Assembly (NCBI GenBank): GCA_030041195.1
Contig: JASHOI010000533.1
Coordinates: forward strand, 1-5,613
Direction of reading: 5' to 3'
DNA from: Streptosporangiaceae bacterium
GTDB taxonomy: Bacteria; Actinomycetota; Actinomycetes; Streptosporangiales; Streptosporangiaceae
Length of the DNA stretch: 5,613 nucleotides
Within the stretch, counting starts at the first letter, position 1, and every line of letters starts with the position of its first letter. The notes under the pieces are model-generated. The model saw only the letters and a list, made by a program, of their open reading frames with translations, did not search any database and had not been told where the DNA came from. Shown here in pieces: positions 1 through 5,613 of this stretch. The translations under genes were made by a program, and so were the position numbers.

Positions 1-20
1 GGGCGGGGCCAGCGCGTCAC
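1..20 (-). CDS. Start of a gene overlapping the response regulator stop, probably its sensor histidine kinase (partial)
   Basis: On the minus strand the regulator's stop codon sits inside a GTGA overlap, so a GTG codon at 20-18 could start the next gene. Only six complete codons are visible (M-T-R-W-P-R), with the rest beyond the left edge. GTGA/ATGA overlaps are typical of translationally coupled regulator-kinase pairs in actinobacteria, and MprA-like regulators are normally followed by their kinase. The identity is inferred from position only, because no kinase motif lies inside the window. Confidence 0.4.
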
Positions 21-736
21 GGGCCCGCCCGCAGCACGTAGCCGACGCCGCGCACGTTGTGCACCAGCCGCGGCCGGCCACCCTCCTCGAGCTTACGGCG
101 CAGGAACCCCACGAAAACCTGCAGTGTGTTGGAGGCGGGTGCTTCGGCGAACCCCCACACCTGGTCGATGATGGCGTCGTAACTGAGCACCCGTTCGGCG
201 TTGCGCAGCAGCATCTCGAGCAGGTCGAATTCGATCCTGGTCAACCTGATCACCTGACCGCCGCGGACCGCCCGCCGGGCGGTGGTATCGAGGCTCAGGT
301 CGGCGTAGCCGAGCACGTCGCGGGCGAGCTGGGTGCGCCGCAACAGCGCCCGGACGCGGGCGAGCAACTCGGCCAGCGCGAACGGCTTGACCAGGTAGTC
401 GTCAGCGCCCGCGGCCAGCCCGGTCACCCGGTCGTCGACCGTGCCCCGGGCGGTCAGCACCAGGATCGGGGTGGCGTCACCGCGCACGCGCAGCCGGCGG
501 CAGGCCTCGAGCCCGTCCAGCATCGGCATCAGCACATCGAGGACGATCAGGTCGGCGGGCGACCTCGATAGCGACGCGAGGGCCTCGGCGCCGTCCGCGG
601 CCGCGGTCACGCCGTAGCCCGCGTAGCGCAGCGCGCGCACCAGCGAGTCCCGGACGTCAGGGTCGTCGTCCACGACCAGCACCCGGCTCGCGACCTGCGG
701 TGACGGGGCGGCCTCGGCCGCCCCAACGGAGCTCAT
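17..736 (-). CDS. OmpR/PhoB-family two-component response regulator, MprA-like
   Basis: A cytoplasmic transcription factor that is phosphorylated by a partner histidine kinase and then binds DNA. The 239 residues comprise a receiver domain (about 18-130) and a winged-helix Trans_reg_C domain (about 145-236). Visible receiver residues are the acidic triad D23-D24-D25, phosphoacceptor D67 in LIVLDVLMP, switch T95 in LVLTAR, and K117 in DDYLVKPF. The C-terminal half has the family pattern RLTRIEFDLLEMLL and ends with VRGVGYVL. The wording of the receiver (PILVLTAR, AGADDYL-KPFAL-ELLARVRALLRRT) closely resembles mycobacterial MprA. About 17 residues precede the usual receiver start. The ATG at 736 has no clear Shine-Dalgarno, so the GTG codon for V19 is a possible alternative start. 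The gene is divergent from the comA operon. The family call is secure; the stimulus and targets are not known from sequence. Confidence 0.93.
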   Translation of the reverse strand: MSSVGAAEAAPSPQVASRVLVVDDDPDVRDSLVRALRYAGYGVTAAADGAEALASLSRSPADLIVLDVLMPMLDGLEACRRLRVRGDATPILVLTARGTVDDRVTGLAAGADDYLVKPFALAELLARVRALLRRTQLARDVLGYADLSLDTTARRAVRGGQVIRLTRIEFDLLEMLLRNAERVLSYDAIIDQVWGFAEAPASNTLQVFVGFLRRKLEEGGRPRLVHNVRGVGYVLRAGP

Positions 737-738
737 GA

Positions 739-750
739 GTTTCAGGAAAC
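739..750. promoter_or_regulatory. Short palindrome just upstream of the response regulator start
   Basis: GTTTC-AG-GAAAC is a perfect inverted repeat with 5-base arms and a 2-base centre. It ends two bases from the regulator's ATG, where a ribosome binding site would be expected but is not seen. It could be an operator or a small RNA structure affecting initiation. An element this short can also arise by chance. Confidence 0.25.
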
Positions 751-776
751 CCCGCTTCTGGCCATCAGGGCCGAAG

Positions 777-809
777 GTTCGCTGAGAGGTCGCTGGAAGT
801 TCTCGCAGG
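777..809 (+). promoter_or_regulatory. Three tandem 11-base GKTC units, candidate response-regulator binding site
   Basis: Three consecutive 11-base units fill 777-787, 788-798 and 799-809: GTTCGCTGAGA, GGTCGCTGGAA and GTTCTCGCAGG. Units 1 and 2 agree at 8 of 11 positions and units 1 and 3 at 7 of 11; all begin G-K-T-C. PhoB/OmpR-family regulators bind direct repeats with an 11-base period, and the Streptomyces PhoP unit also begins with a GKTC core. The site lies in the divergent region between a regulator of this family and the comA operon, so it could control either or both. The remainder of 737-890 holds an AT-rich patch (817-839) that may contain promoter elements, but no convincing -35/-10 pair was found on either strand. 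Confidence 0.4.
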
Positions 810-890
810 TCAGGCCGAATTTAAGCCGTCTTTCACAATGCCGCAGCACGCTCGGCGTCATCACACCGCATCTATGAGGAGGCAGCACAG

Positions 891-1655
891 ATGAACCCAA
901 CGGCACTGCACCTGCCGCGCCGGGCGGACAAGCCCCGCGGCAACGGGATCACCATGGTCATCGACGGCGGCATGCCGCTGGTCCAGTTCGCCGACACTGC
1001 CGCGTCCGCGGCGGAGTACATCGACTTCGTCAAGTTCGGCTGGGGCACCGCGATCGTGACCAGCACCCTGCGCGAGAAGATCGACATACTGAACAACGCC
1101 GGGATCGGCTTCTACTTCGGCGGGACGCTGTTCGAGAAGTACGTGCTGCAGGGCCTGTTCGACGACTTCAGGCAGTTCTGCGCGAAACACGGCTGCCGCC
1201 ACGTGGAGGTGTCGAACGGGACGATCCCGATGTCCAACTCGGAGAAGGCGAGCTACATACGCAAGCTCGCCGATGACTTCACCGTCGTATCCGAGGTGGG
1301 GTTCAAGGACCCGGCCCGCTCCGAGCAGCTGCCGCCCAGCATGTGGATCGACTACGTCAGCGAGGATCTCGAAGCCGGGGCGTCGCTGGTCACCCTGGAG
1401 GCCAGGGAGAGCGGGAAGTCCGGCATCTGCCGGCCGGACGGCGCGCTCCGGTTTGGTCTGATCGAGGACGTGCTCGCGTCGGGCATCAGCCCCGAAAGCC
1501 TGCTCTTCGAGGCGCCGAGCACCTCCCTGCAGGCCTACTTCATCACCAGGATCGGTCCGGACGTGAACCTCGGCAACGTCCCGGCGCAGGGCGTCATCGG
1601 ACTGGAGACGCTCCGCCTCGGGCTGCGGGCCGACACGCTGACCGCCTTCGAGTGA
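891..1655 (+). CDS. comA: Phosphosulfolactate synthase (ComA) family protein
   Basis: ComA-family TIM-barrel enzymes join sulfite to phosphoenolpyruvate to give (2R)-3-phosphosulfolactate, the first step to coenzyme M in methanogens and to sulfolactate in Bacillus; Mg2+ is required. The 254-residue length matches the roughly 250 of the family. Family blocks are present in order: TMVIDGG (about 21-27), FVKFGWGT (46-53, K48), VEVSNGTI (105-112, E106) and SEVGFKD (134-140, E135, K139). The ATG at 891 follows a strong GAGGAGG (876-882) at 8 bases, and earlier family-like sequence is absent. It is the first gene of a four-gene run. No comB- or comC-like gene is in the window. Plant Hsa32 shares the fold family without a proven sulfonate role, so substrates here are inferred from family. 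No transmembrane segment or signal peptide is seen. Confidence 0.88.
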   Translation: MNPTALHLPRRADKPRGNGITMVIDGGMPLVQFADTAASAAEYIDFVKFGWGTAIVTSTLREKIDILNNAGIGFYFGGTLFEKYVLQGLFDDFRQFCAKHGCRHVEVSNGTIPMSNSEKASYIRKLADDFTVVSEVGFKDPARSEQLPPSMWIDYVSEDLEAGASLVTLEARESGKSGICRPDGALRFGLIEDVLASGISPESLLFEAPSTSLQAYFITRIGPDVNLGNVPAQGVIGLETLRLGLRADTLTAFE

Positions 1656-1665
1656 GGGGAAGCCA

Positions 1666-2073
1666 ATGCGGACCACCACCGACGTTTTTCACCTGGCCAT
1701 TCCCGTTCACGACCTCGATGCGGCCCAGCACTTCTACGTGACCCTGCTCGGCTGCAAGCTCGCCCGCCGCTACCCGGACCGGATAACGCTCGACTTCTTC
1801 GGCGATCAGCTGGTCTGCCACCTCACCGACAGCCCGCCACCGGACGAGAGACCGTCGAGTCTCTACCCGCGGCACTTCGGCGTCACGTTCAGGGAAAAGG
1901 CAGATTTCGAGGCGCTGCATGAATGCGCGGTCCTCCGTAAGATCCCGTTCTTCATGGACGTGTCGACACGGTTCGAGGCCACGGTGGAGGAGCACCGCAC
2001 GTTCGTGCTGCTCGACCCGTCCGGCAACCTCCTGGAGTTCAAGCACTACCGCGACCCGCGGATGATGTACTGA
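1666..2073 (+). CDS. VOC (glyoxalase/dioxygenase fold) family protein
   Basis: A 135-residue single-domain protein of the vicinal oxygen chelate superfamily, made of two beta-alpha-beta-beta-beta modules that normally hold one divalent metal. The first module opens with VFHLAIPVHDLDAAQHFYVTLLG, giving a candidate metal ligand at H9. The second module has HFGVTF (H70) and ends LLDPSGNLLEFKHY (E124); H52 at the end of the first module could be the fourth ligand. The family includes glyoxalases, epimerases, extradiol dioxygenases and fosfomycin-resistance enzymes, and the sequence alone does not choose among them. A GAGGGGA Shine-Dalgarno (1654-1660) overlaps the comA stop, with a 10-base gap between genes. 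The next gene overlaps its stop by one base. Its position suggests that it acts on the ComA product or a downstream intermediate; this is inference. Confidence 0.85.
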   Translation: MRTTTDVFHLAIPVHDLDAAQHFYVTLLGCKLARRYPDRITLDFFGDQLVCHLTDSPPPDERPSSLYPRHFGVTFREKADFEALHECAVLRKIPFFMDVSTRFEATVEEHRTFVLLDPSGNLLEFKHYRDPRMMY

Positions 2074-3218
2074 TGCCGCGCCGCCGGCTCGACCAGGTCG
2101 ACGCCATGCGCCCGGTCAAGCAGGCGGGTGTCGTCAGCACGCACTCGGTCCTGTACTTCGCGCCCGCGGCCGCAAGCGTGGGCTCAGGCGCCGCGCTGCT
2201 GCTGCTGCACGTCTCGCGCGAAGGCTTCTTCTTCATCTCCTCGTGCATGCTGACCTACGCCTATGCCGGCATGCGCGTCGCCGGACTGCGCCGCTTCTAC
2301 TGGCGCCGGTTTGCCTCGGTCGGGGTTCCCTACCTGTGCTGGACGGTCATCTACTTCCTCTACCTGCTCCCCAGGTCGCACTACGCGAGCGTGCCCGCGG
2401 CGCTCGAGCGCCTGGTCTTCACGGCCGAAACCGGCTATTACCAGCTGTATTTCCTGCTCGTGATCATGCAGTTCTACCTGGTGTTCCCGCTGCTGCTGAT
2501 GCTGCTTCGGCGGACCAGGGGGCACCACGGCCTGGTCATCGCCGCGGCTGCGGCTGCCCAGGTGGCGATCAGCGTCCTGACGCACTGGCAGCTCCTCCCG
2601 CCGTTCATGTTGCACTATTCGGAGCAGGACGCACTCAGCTACGTGCTGTACCTGGCCGGCGGCGGCGTCGTGGCCTTCCACCTTGAGGAAGTGGACGCGT
2701 GGGTGCGCGGGCACGCGCCGCTGATCGTGGCGCTGACGGTGGCCGCGGCTCTCGCCGCTGAGGGCATCTACTTCCTCGCCCAGGACGGGGTGACCACGAT
2801 TCTGGGATCGGGAAATGACCCGTTCCAGCCCAGCGTAATCCCGTTCAACATCGGCGCGATCACCTGCGGGTACCTGGCCGGCGTCGCCCTGGCGCAGCCC
2901 TGGCGGTCCCGGCGGGCGAGAGCCATTGTGCGCACGGGCTCGGACGACGCCTACGGCATCTACCTGTCCCAGATGCTGTTCATCACGGCGCTGAGCTGGT
3001 TCGGCTGGAGGCAGCTCAACTCGGCGATGCCCTGGCCCTTGGTCTGCCTGCTCGCTGTGGTGATTGTCTTCGCCTGCTGCATCGCGCTGACCAGCCTGCT
3101 GGCCCGGACGCCCCTGGCGGTGCCGCTTACCGGGCGCACCCAACAGCCGTGGTCGACCCTGATGCCGGAGCGGTGGCGGCCGCGGCGCGAGACCGCCGCG
3201 CAGGGCTCGCCATGCTGA
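2073..3218 (+). CDS. Acyltransferase-3 family integral membrane protein
   Basis: A 381-residue polytopic membrane protein of the OafA/YrhL-type acyltransferase-3 family, which moves acyl groups onto sugars, lipids, peptides or small molecules at the membrane. The N-terminus RRLDQVDAMR matches the family opening. R13 and H24 are separated by exactly ten residues, giving the family's catalytic R-X10-H. Further marks are SREGFFFISSCML, the positively charged RRFYWRRF loop (73-80) followed by VPYLCW, and the late YGIYLSQ block (294-300), where many relatives have His in place of Q300. About ten hydrophobic segments are visible, and the C-terminal tail of roughly 40 residues is polar and basic. 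The ATG shares its A with the TGA of the preceding gene, implying translational coupling; no independent strong ribosome site is seen. Acyl donor and acceptor are unknown. The following ligase could supply the donor. Confidence 0.87.
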   Translation: MPRRRLDQVDAMRPVKQAGVVSTHSVLYFAPAAASVGSGAALLLLHVSREGFFFISSCMLTYAYAGMRVAGLRRFYWRRFASVGVPYLCWTVIYFLYLLPRSHYASVPAALERLVFTAETGYYQLYFLLVIMQFYLVFPLLLMLLRRTRGHHGLVIAAAAAAQVAISVLTHWQLLPPFMLHYSEQDALSYVLYLAGGGVVAFHLEEVDAWVRGHAPLIVALTVAAALAAEGIYFLAQDGVTTILGSGNDPFQPSVIPFNIGAITCGYLAGVALAQPWRSRRARAIVRTGSDDAYGIYLSQMLFITALSWFGWRQLNSAMPWPLVCLLAVVIVFACCIALTSLLARTPLAVPLTGRTQQPWSTLMPERWRPRRETAAQGSPC

Positions 3219-3242
3219 CTCGCACGACAACCAGAACGGATC

Positions 3243-4733
3243 ATGACCTTGATTAGAGAATGGATCGACGAAGCCGCGGCCCGCCGGGGCTCCGCCGCGT
3301 ACCTCGAGGATGCCAGCGGAACCGGGAAGCTCACCTACGCCGCGCTGCAACACTCCACCCGGGCCTGGGCGGACCGACTGGACAGCGCCGGGGTGCCGCC
3401 CGGGGCGGGCGTGGCCGTCCGCGTGCCGGATCCGCTCAGCTATGCCACCGCACTGATCAGCATCCTGGGAGCCGGCCGGATGGCGGTTCCGCTGGATCCC
3501 GGCGCCCCCGCCCCCGAGCTGGCCCGGGTGCTCGCGGTCGCCCGGCCGAAGGCGGCCGTCTGCGACTCTGACCGCTACCTTCCGCCCGGCCTGGCCAGCC
3601 TCAGGCCGCCGGACGGCCCGGGCCAGTACGTGCGTACCGGGCGCGTGGCGGTCCCGCGCGGTACCCGTGGCACCGCGGGGATCTTCCTGTGCACCAGCGG
3701 GACCACCGGCGTGCCCAAGGGCATCCTGCTGCGGGAGGAACAGCTTCGCCATGTCGCCGGCTGCGTCGCCGGTCACCATCGGCTGACCCCGGCAGACCGC
3801 GGGTACTGCTGCCTCCCGCTGTTCCACGTCAACGCCGAGGTGGTCGGATTGCTGGCGACGCTGGCCGCGGGGGCGTGCCTGGTGCTGGACCGCAAGTTCA
3901 GCCGCCGGGGATTCTGGGCCCTGATCGAGGAGCAACGGATCACGTGGGTCAACGCGGTTCCCGCGATCATCACCGTGCTGGCCATGGATCCTCCGGCGGC
4001 CCGGCCACCCCGGCGTCTCCGCTTCGTCCGCTCGGCCTCCGCTCCGCTGCCGCCGTCGACGCTCCGGCGGTTCCAGGACGCGTTCGGCCTCCCGATCATC
4101 GAGACCTACGGGATGACCGAGGCGGCCAGCATGATCACCGCCAACCCGCTGGGCGGGCCGCGCAAGGCCGGCTCCGTGGGTCTGCCGGTCGGCATCGAGG
4201 TCCGAATCACCCCGCTGGCCCCGGAGCGGCCGGTGCCGGGCCAGGAATCCGCTGTGGGCCGGGTGGAGATCCGCGGCCCCGGCGTCATCACGGAGTACGC
4301 GGAAGGGCACGCCGCCCCCGCGATCGGCCCCGGAGGCTGGCTCGACACCGGCGACCTGGGCCACCTGGACCAGGACGGCTACCTGTTCCTGGCCGGCCGG
4401 TCTGACGACGTGATCAACCGGGGTGGCGAGAAAATCTACCCGAGGGAGATCGAGGATTTCCTGGTCGCGCAGCCCGGCGTCGGGTCCGCAGCGGTGGTCG
4501 CGGCCCATGACGATGTGCTCGGGGAGCGCCCGGTCGCATACGTGGTTCCTGCCGTTCCGGCCGGGCCATGGCGGCGGCGGGAGCTGGAGCAGACGTTGCG
4601 CGAGGCATGCGAGCTGGCATTGCCCCGGCCTAAGCGGCCCGCCGCGTTCCGCCTGGTCCGGGAGCTGCCGCTGGGCCCCTCCGGCAAGATCGTGCGGCAC
4701 CGCCTCCGCGAGCTGGCCGCTGCTCCGGCGTGA
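3243..4733 (+). CDS. AMP-forming acyl-CoA ligase (class I adenylate-forming enzyme)
   Basis: Activates a carboxylic acid with ATP to an acyl-adenylate and then, usually, to a CoA thioester. The 496 residues are full length for a stand-alone ligase. Core motifs run in order: TSGTTGVPKG (151-160, P-loop), LPLFHVNAEVVG, ETYGMTEAA (287-295), TGD (369-371), GRSDDVINRGGEKIYPREIE (from G385, the hinge region) and LGPSGKIVRH with catalytic K482. The INRGGEKI wording resembles short or medium acid ligases of the CaiC/oxalate-CoA ligase type, but substrate cannot be read from this. A CoA-independent acyl-AMP ligase feeding a carrier protein is possible, although none lies nearby. The gene follows the acyltransferase by 24 bases. 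Its start at 3243 has only a weak upstream ACGGA at close range. It ends the operon and is followed by a hairpin. Confidence 0.92.
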   Translation: MTLIREWIDEAAARRGSAAYLEDASGTGKLTYAALQHSTRAWADRLDSAGVPPGAGVAVRVPDPLSYATALISILGAGRMAVPLDPGAPAPELARVLAVARPKAAVCDSDRYLPPGLASLRPPDGPGQYVRTGRVAVPRGTRGTAGIFLCTSGTTGVPKGILLREEQLRHVAGCVAGHHRLTPADRGYCCLPLFHVNAEVVGLLATLAAGACLVLDRKFSRRGFWALIEEQRITWVNAVPAIITVLAMDPPAARPPRRLRFVRSASAPLPPSTLRRFQDAFGLPIIETYGMTEAASMITANPLGGPRKAGSVGLPVGIEVRITPLAPERPVPGQESAVGRVEIRGPGVITEYAEGHAAPAIGPGGWLDTGDLGHLDQDGYLFLAGRSDDVINRGGEKIYPREIEDFLVAQPGVGSAAVVAAHDDVLGERPVAYVVPAVPAGPWRRRELEQTLREACELALPRPKRPAAFRLVRELPLGPSGKIVRHRLRELAAAPA

Positions 4734-4736
4734 CGG

Positions 4737-4769
4737 CCGGCAACCGGGCGTAAACCCGCCGGCTGCCGG
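4737..4769 (+). terminator. GC-rich hairpin after the ligase gene, candidate transcription terminator
   Basis: Three bases after the ligase stop, CCGGCA (4737-4742) pairs with TGCCGG (4764-4769). Within it CGGG (4745-4748) pairs with CCCG (4755-4758) around a CGTAAA loop. The two stems are separated by a small asymmetric bulge. No U-run follows, as is common for actinobacterial terminators. The hairpin separates the operon from the furA promoter. Confidence 0.5.
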
Positions 4770-4779
4770 GACGCCTTGA

Positions 4780-4813
4780 CTTGGATGATTCGTTTTCTTG
4801 GATCGTTCGTGTT
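4780..4813 (+). repeat. Two tandem 17-base direct repeats, candidate FurA operator
   Basis: Copies at 4780-4796 and 4797-4813 abut exactly and agree at 14 of 17 positions, both matching CTTGGATNNTTCGTNTT. The block is AT-richer than its surroundings and lies directly upstream of furA over the expected -35 region. FurA of mycobacteria and streptomycetes represses its own gene by binding an AT-rich upstream site, which makes this the natural operator candidate. The binding itself is inferred. Confidence 0.45.
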
Positions 4814-4834
4814 TATGGCTGTAGGGTTGGCGTC
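4798..4834 (+). promoter_or_regulatory. Candidate furA promoter giving a leaderless transcript
   Basis: A TTGGAT -35-like hexamer (4798-4803) lies inside the second tandem repeat. An 18-base spacer leads to TAGGGT (4822-4827), which fits the actinobacterial TANNNT -10. Seven bases then lead to the furA ATG at 4835, so transcription would begin at or next to the start codon. No good Shine-Dalgarno precedes that ATG, which agrees with leaderless initiation. TTGACT at 4776-4781 is a stronger-looking -35 but lies too far from this -10. Confidence 0.5.
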
Positions 4835-5266
4835 ATGACCGCGCCTTCGAGCATCGCCGACGAGTTGCGCGGCGCCGGCTTGCGTGTGACGGCCGCCCGG
4901 GTCGCGCTGCTCGAGACCGTGCGCAGCGGCGACCACCTGGACGCCGAGCGGATCGCCGCCGGGGTTCGCGAACGCGTGGGCCACATCTCGCTTCAAGCCG
5001 TGTATGAAGCCCTCCACGCGCTCACCGAGGCGCGACTCGTGCGCCGCATCGAGCCGGCCGGCAGCCCTACCCGGTATGAGGGGCGCGTGATGGACAACCA
5101 CCATCACGTCGTGTGCCGGTCGTGCGGTGTCGTCGCCGACGTCGACTGCGCGACCGGGGAGGCGCCCTGCCTGACAGCTTCCGACGACCACGGCTTCTCG
5201 ATCGACGAGGCCGAGGTCGTCTACTGGGGCCTGTGCCCCGATTGCTCCGCCAAACAGAGTTCCTAA
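4835..5266 (+). CDS. furA: Fur-family metalloregulator FurA, repressor of katG
   Basis: A 143-residue DNA-binding repressor of the Fur superfamily. The N-terminal winged helix (about 1-82) includes LRVTAARVALLE and the recognition-helix region HISLQAVYEALHAL, ending with TRYE. The C-terminal dimerisation and metal domain begins NHHHVVCRSCG (H89-H91, C94, C97) and ends with a second CxxC pair (C134, C137), the structural zinc cysteines of many Fur proteins. H119 in DDHGF is also typical. A TTG at 4781 would add 18 residues, but they are not Fur-like and overlap the promoter repeats, so ATG 4835 is chosen. katG starts 33 bases downstream on the same strand, the arrangement of furA-katG in mycobacteria and furS-cpeB/furA-catC in streptomycetes, where the repressor senses redox state and metal. 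Autoregulation through the upstream repeats is likely but inferred. Confidence 0.93.
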   Translation: MTAPSSIADELRGAGLRVTAARVALLETVRSGDHLDAERIAAGVRERVGHISLQAVYEALHALTEARLVRRIEPAGSPTRYEGRVMDNHHHVVCRSCGVVADVDCATGEAPCLTASDDHGFSIDEAEVVYWGLCPDCSAKQSS

Positions 5267-5299
5267 GCACCGTCCCGCCTAGCCCGGAAAGGATTCGCC

Positions 5300-5613
<314 letters not shown>

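Noticed and set aside
760..772. GGCC-ATCAG-GGCC inverted repeat in the divergent region
   Set aside because: Four-base GC-only arms are common by chance in DNA this GC-rich.
834..839. CACAAT as a -10 element for the comA operon
   Set aside because: No acceptable -35 lies 16-19 bases upstream, so the promoter could not be assigned beyond noting the AT-rich patch.
874..894. Six-codon mini-ORF (MRRQHR) whose TGA overlaps the comA ATG, suggesting a leader peptide
   Set aside because: Its ATG lies immediately before the comA Shine-Dalgarno and has no ribosome site of its own, and its AGG codons are simply the Shine-Dalgarno bases. Most likely chance.
861..1679. Minus-strand open frame opposite comA
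   Set aside because: The complementary plus-strand frame has clear ComA motifs and a strong ribosome site, while this frame has no recognisable domain.
2184..4700. Very long open frame on the minus strand opposite the acyltransferase and ligase genes
   Set aside because: Its translation is low-complexity, rich in Arg, Gly, Pro, Gln and His with no domain motif, as expected of the reverse of a GC-rich coding region. The plus-strand genes there have full motif sets.
4781..4834. N-terminal extension of FurA from a TTG at 4781
   Set aside because: The extra 18 residues are not Fur-like, lack a ribosome site and coincide with the tandem repeats and promoter elements.

Overview
The window is GC-rich, with strong codon bias toward G or C in third positions. 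Its gene types point to an actinobacterium: an MprA-like response regulator, a furA-katG pair and an actinobacterial TANNNT promoter. The genus cannot be fixed from this sequence.

Layout. The left edge (1-736, minus strand) carries a complete OmpR/PhoB-class response regulator. The GTG of a following gene, probably its sensor kinase, overlaps the regulator's stop codon and runs off the window. A 154-base divergent intergenic region (737-890) follows. It holds a small palindrome next to the regulator start and three tandem 11-base GKTC units that look like an operator for a PhoB-class regulator. Next, on the plus strand, is a compact four-gene operon (891-4733): a phosphosulfolactate synthase (ComA) family protein, a VOC-fold metalloenzyme, an acyltransferase-3 family membrane protein and an AMP-forming acyl-CoA ligase. 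Junctions are +10, -1 and +24 bases. A GC-rich hairpin follows the last stop. The right edge holds furA (4835-5266) and the start of katG (5300 onward, cut by the window end), preceded by a 17-base tandem repeat and a promoter placed for a leaderless furA transcript.

How the parts may work together. furA-katG is the well-known redox- and metal-sensing repressor with its catalase-peroxidase. The four-gene operon is the unusual part. ComA-family enzymes make a C3 sulfonate from phosphoenolpyruvate and sulfite, yet the usual partners for coenzyme M (comB, comC) are not next to it. Instead it is linked to an acid-activating ligase, a membrane acyltransferase and a small metalloenzyme. This suggests, as inference only, an acylated sulfonate metabolite or lipid. 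The divergent two-component system may control it through the 11-base repeats.
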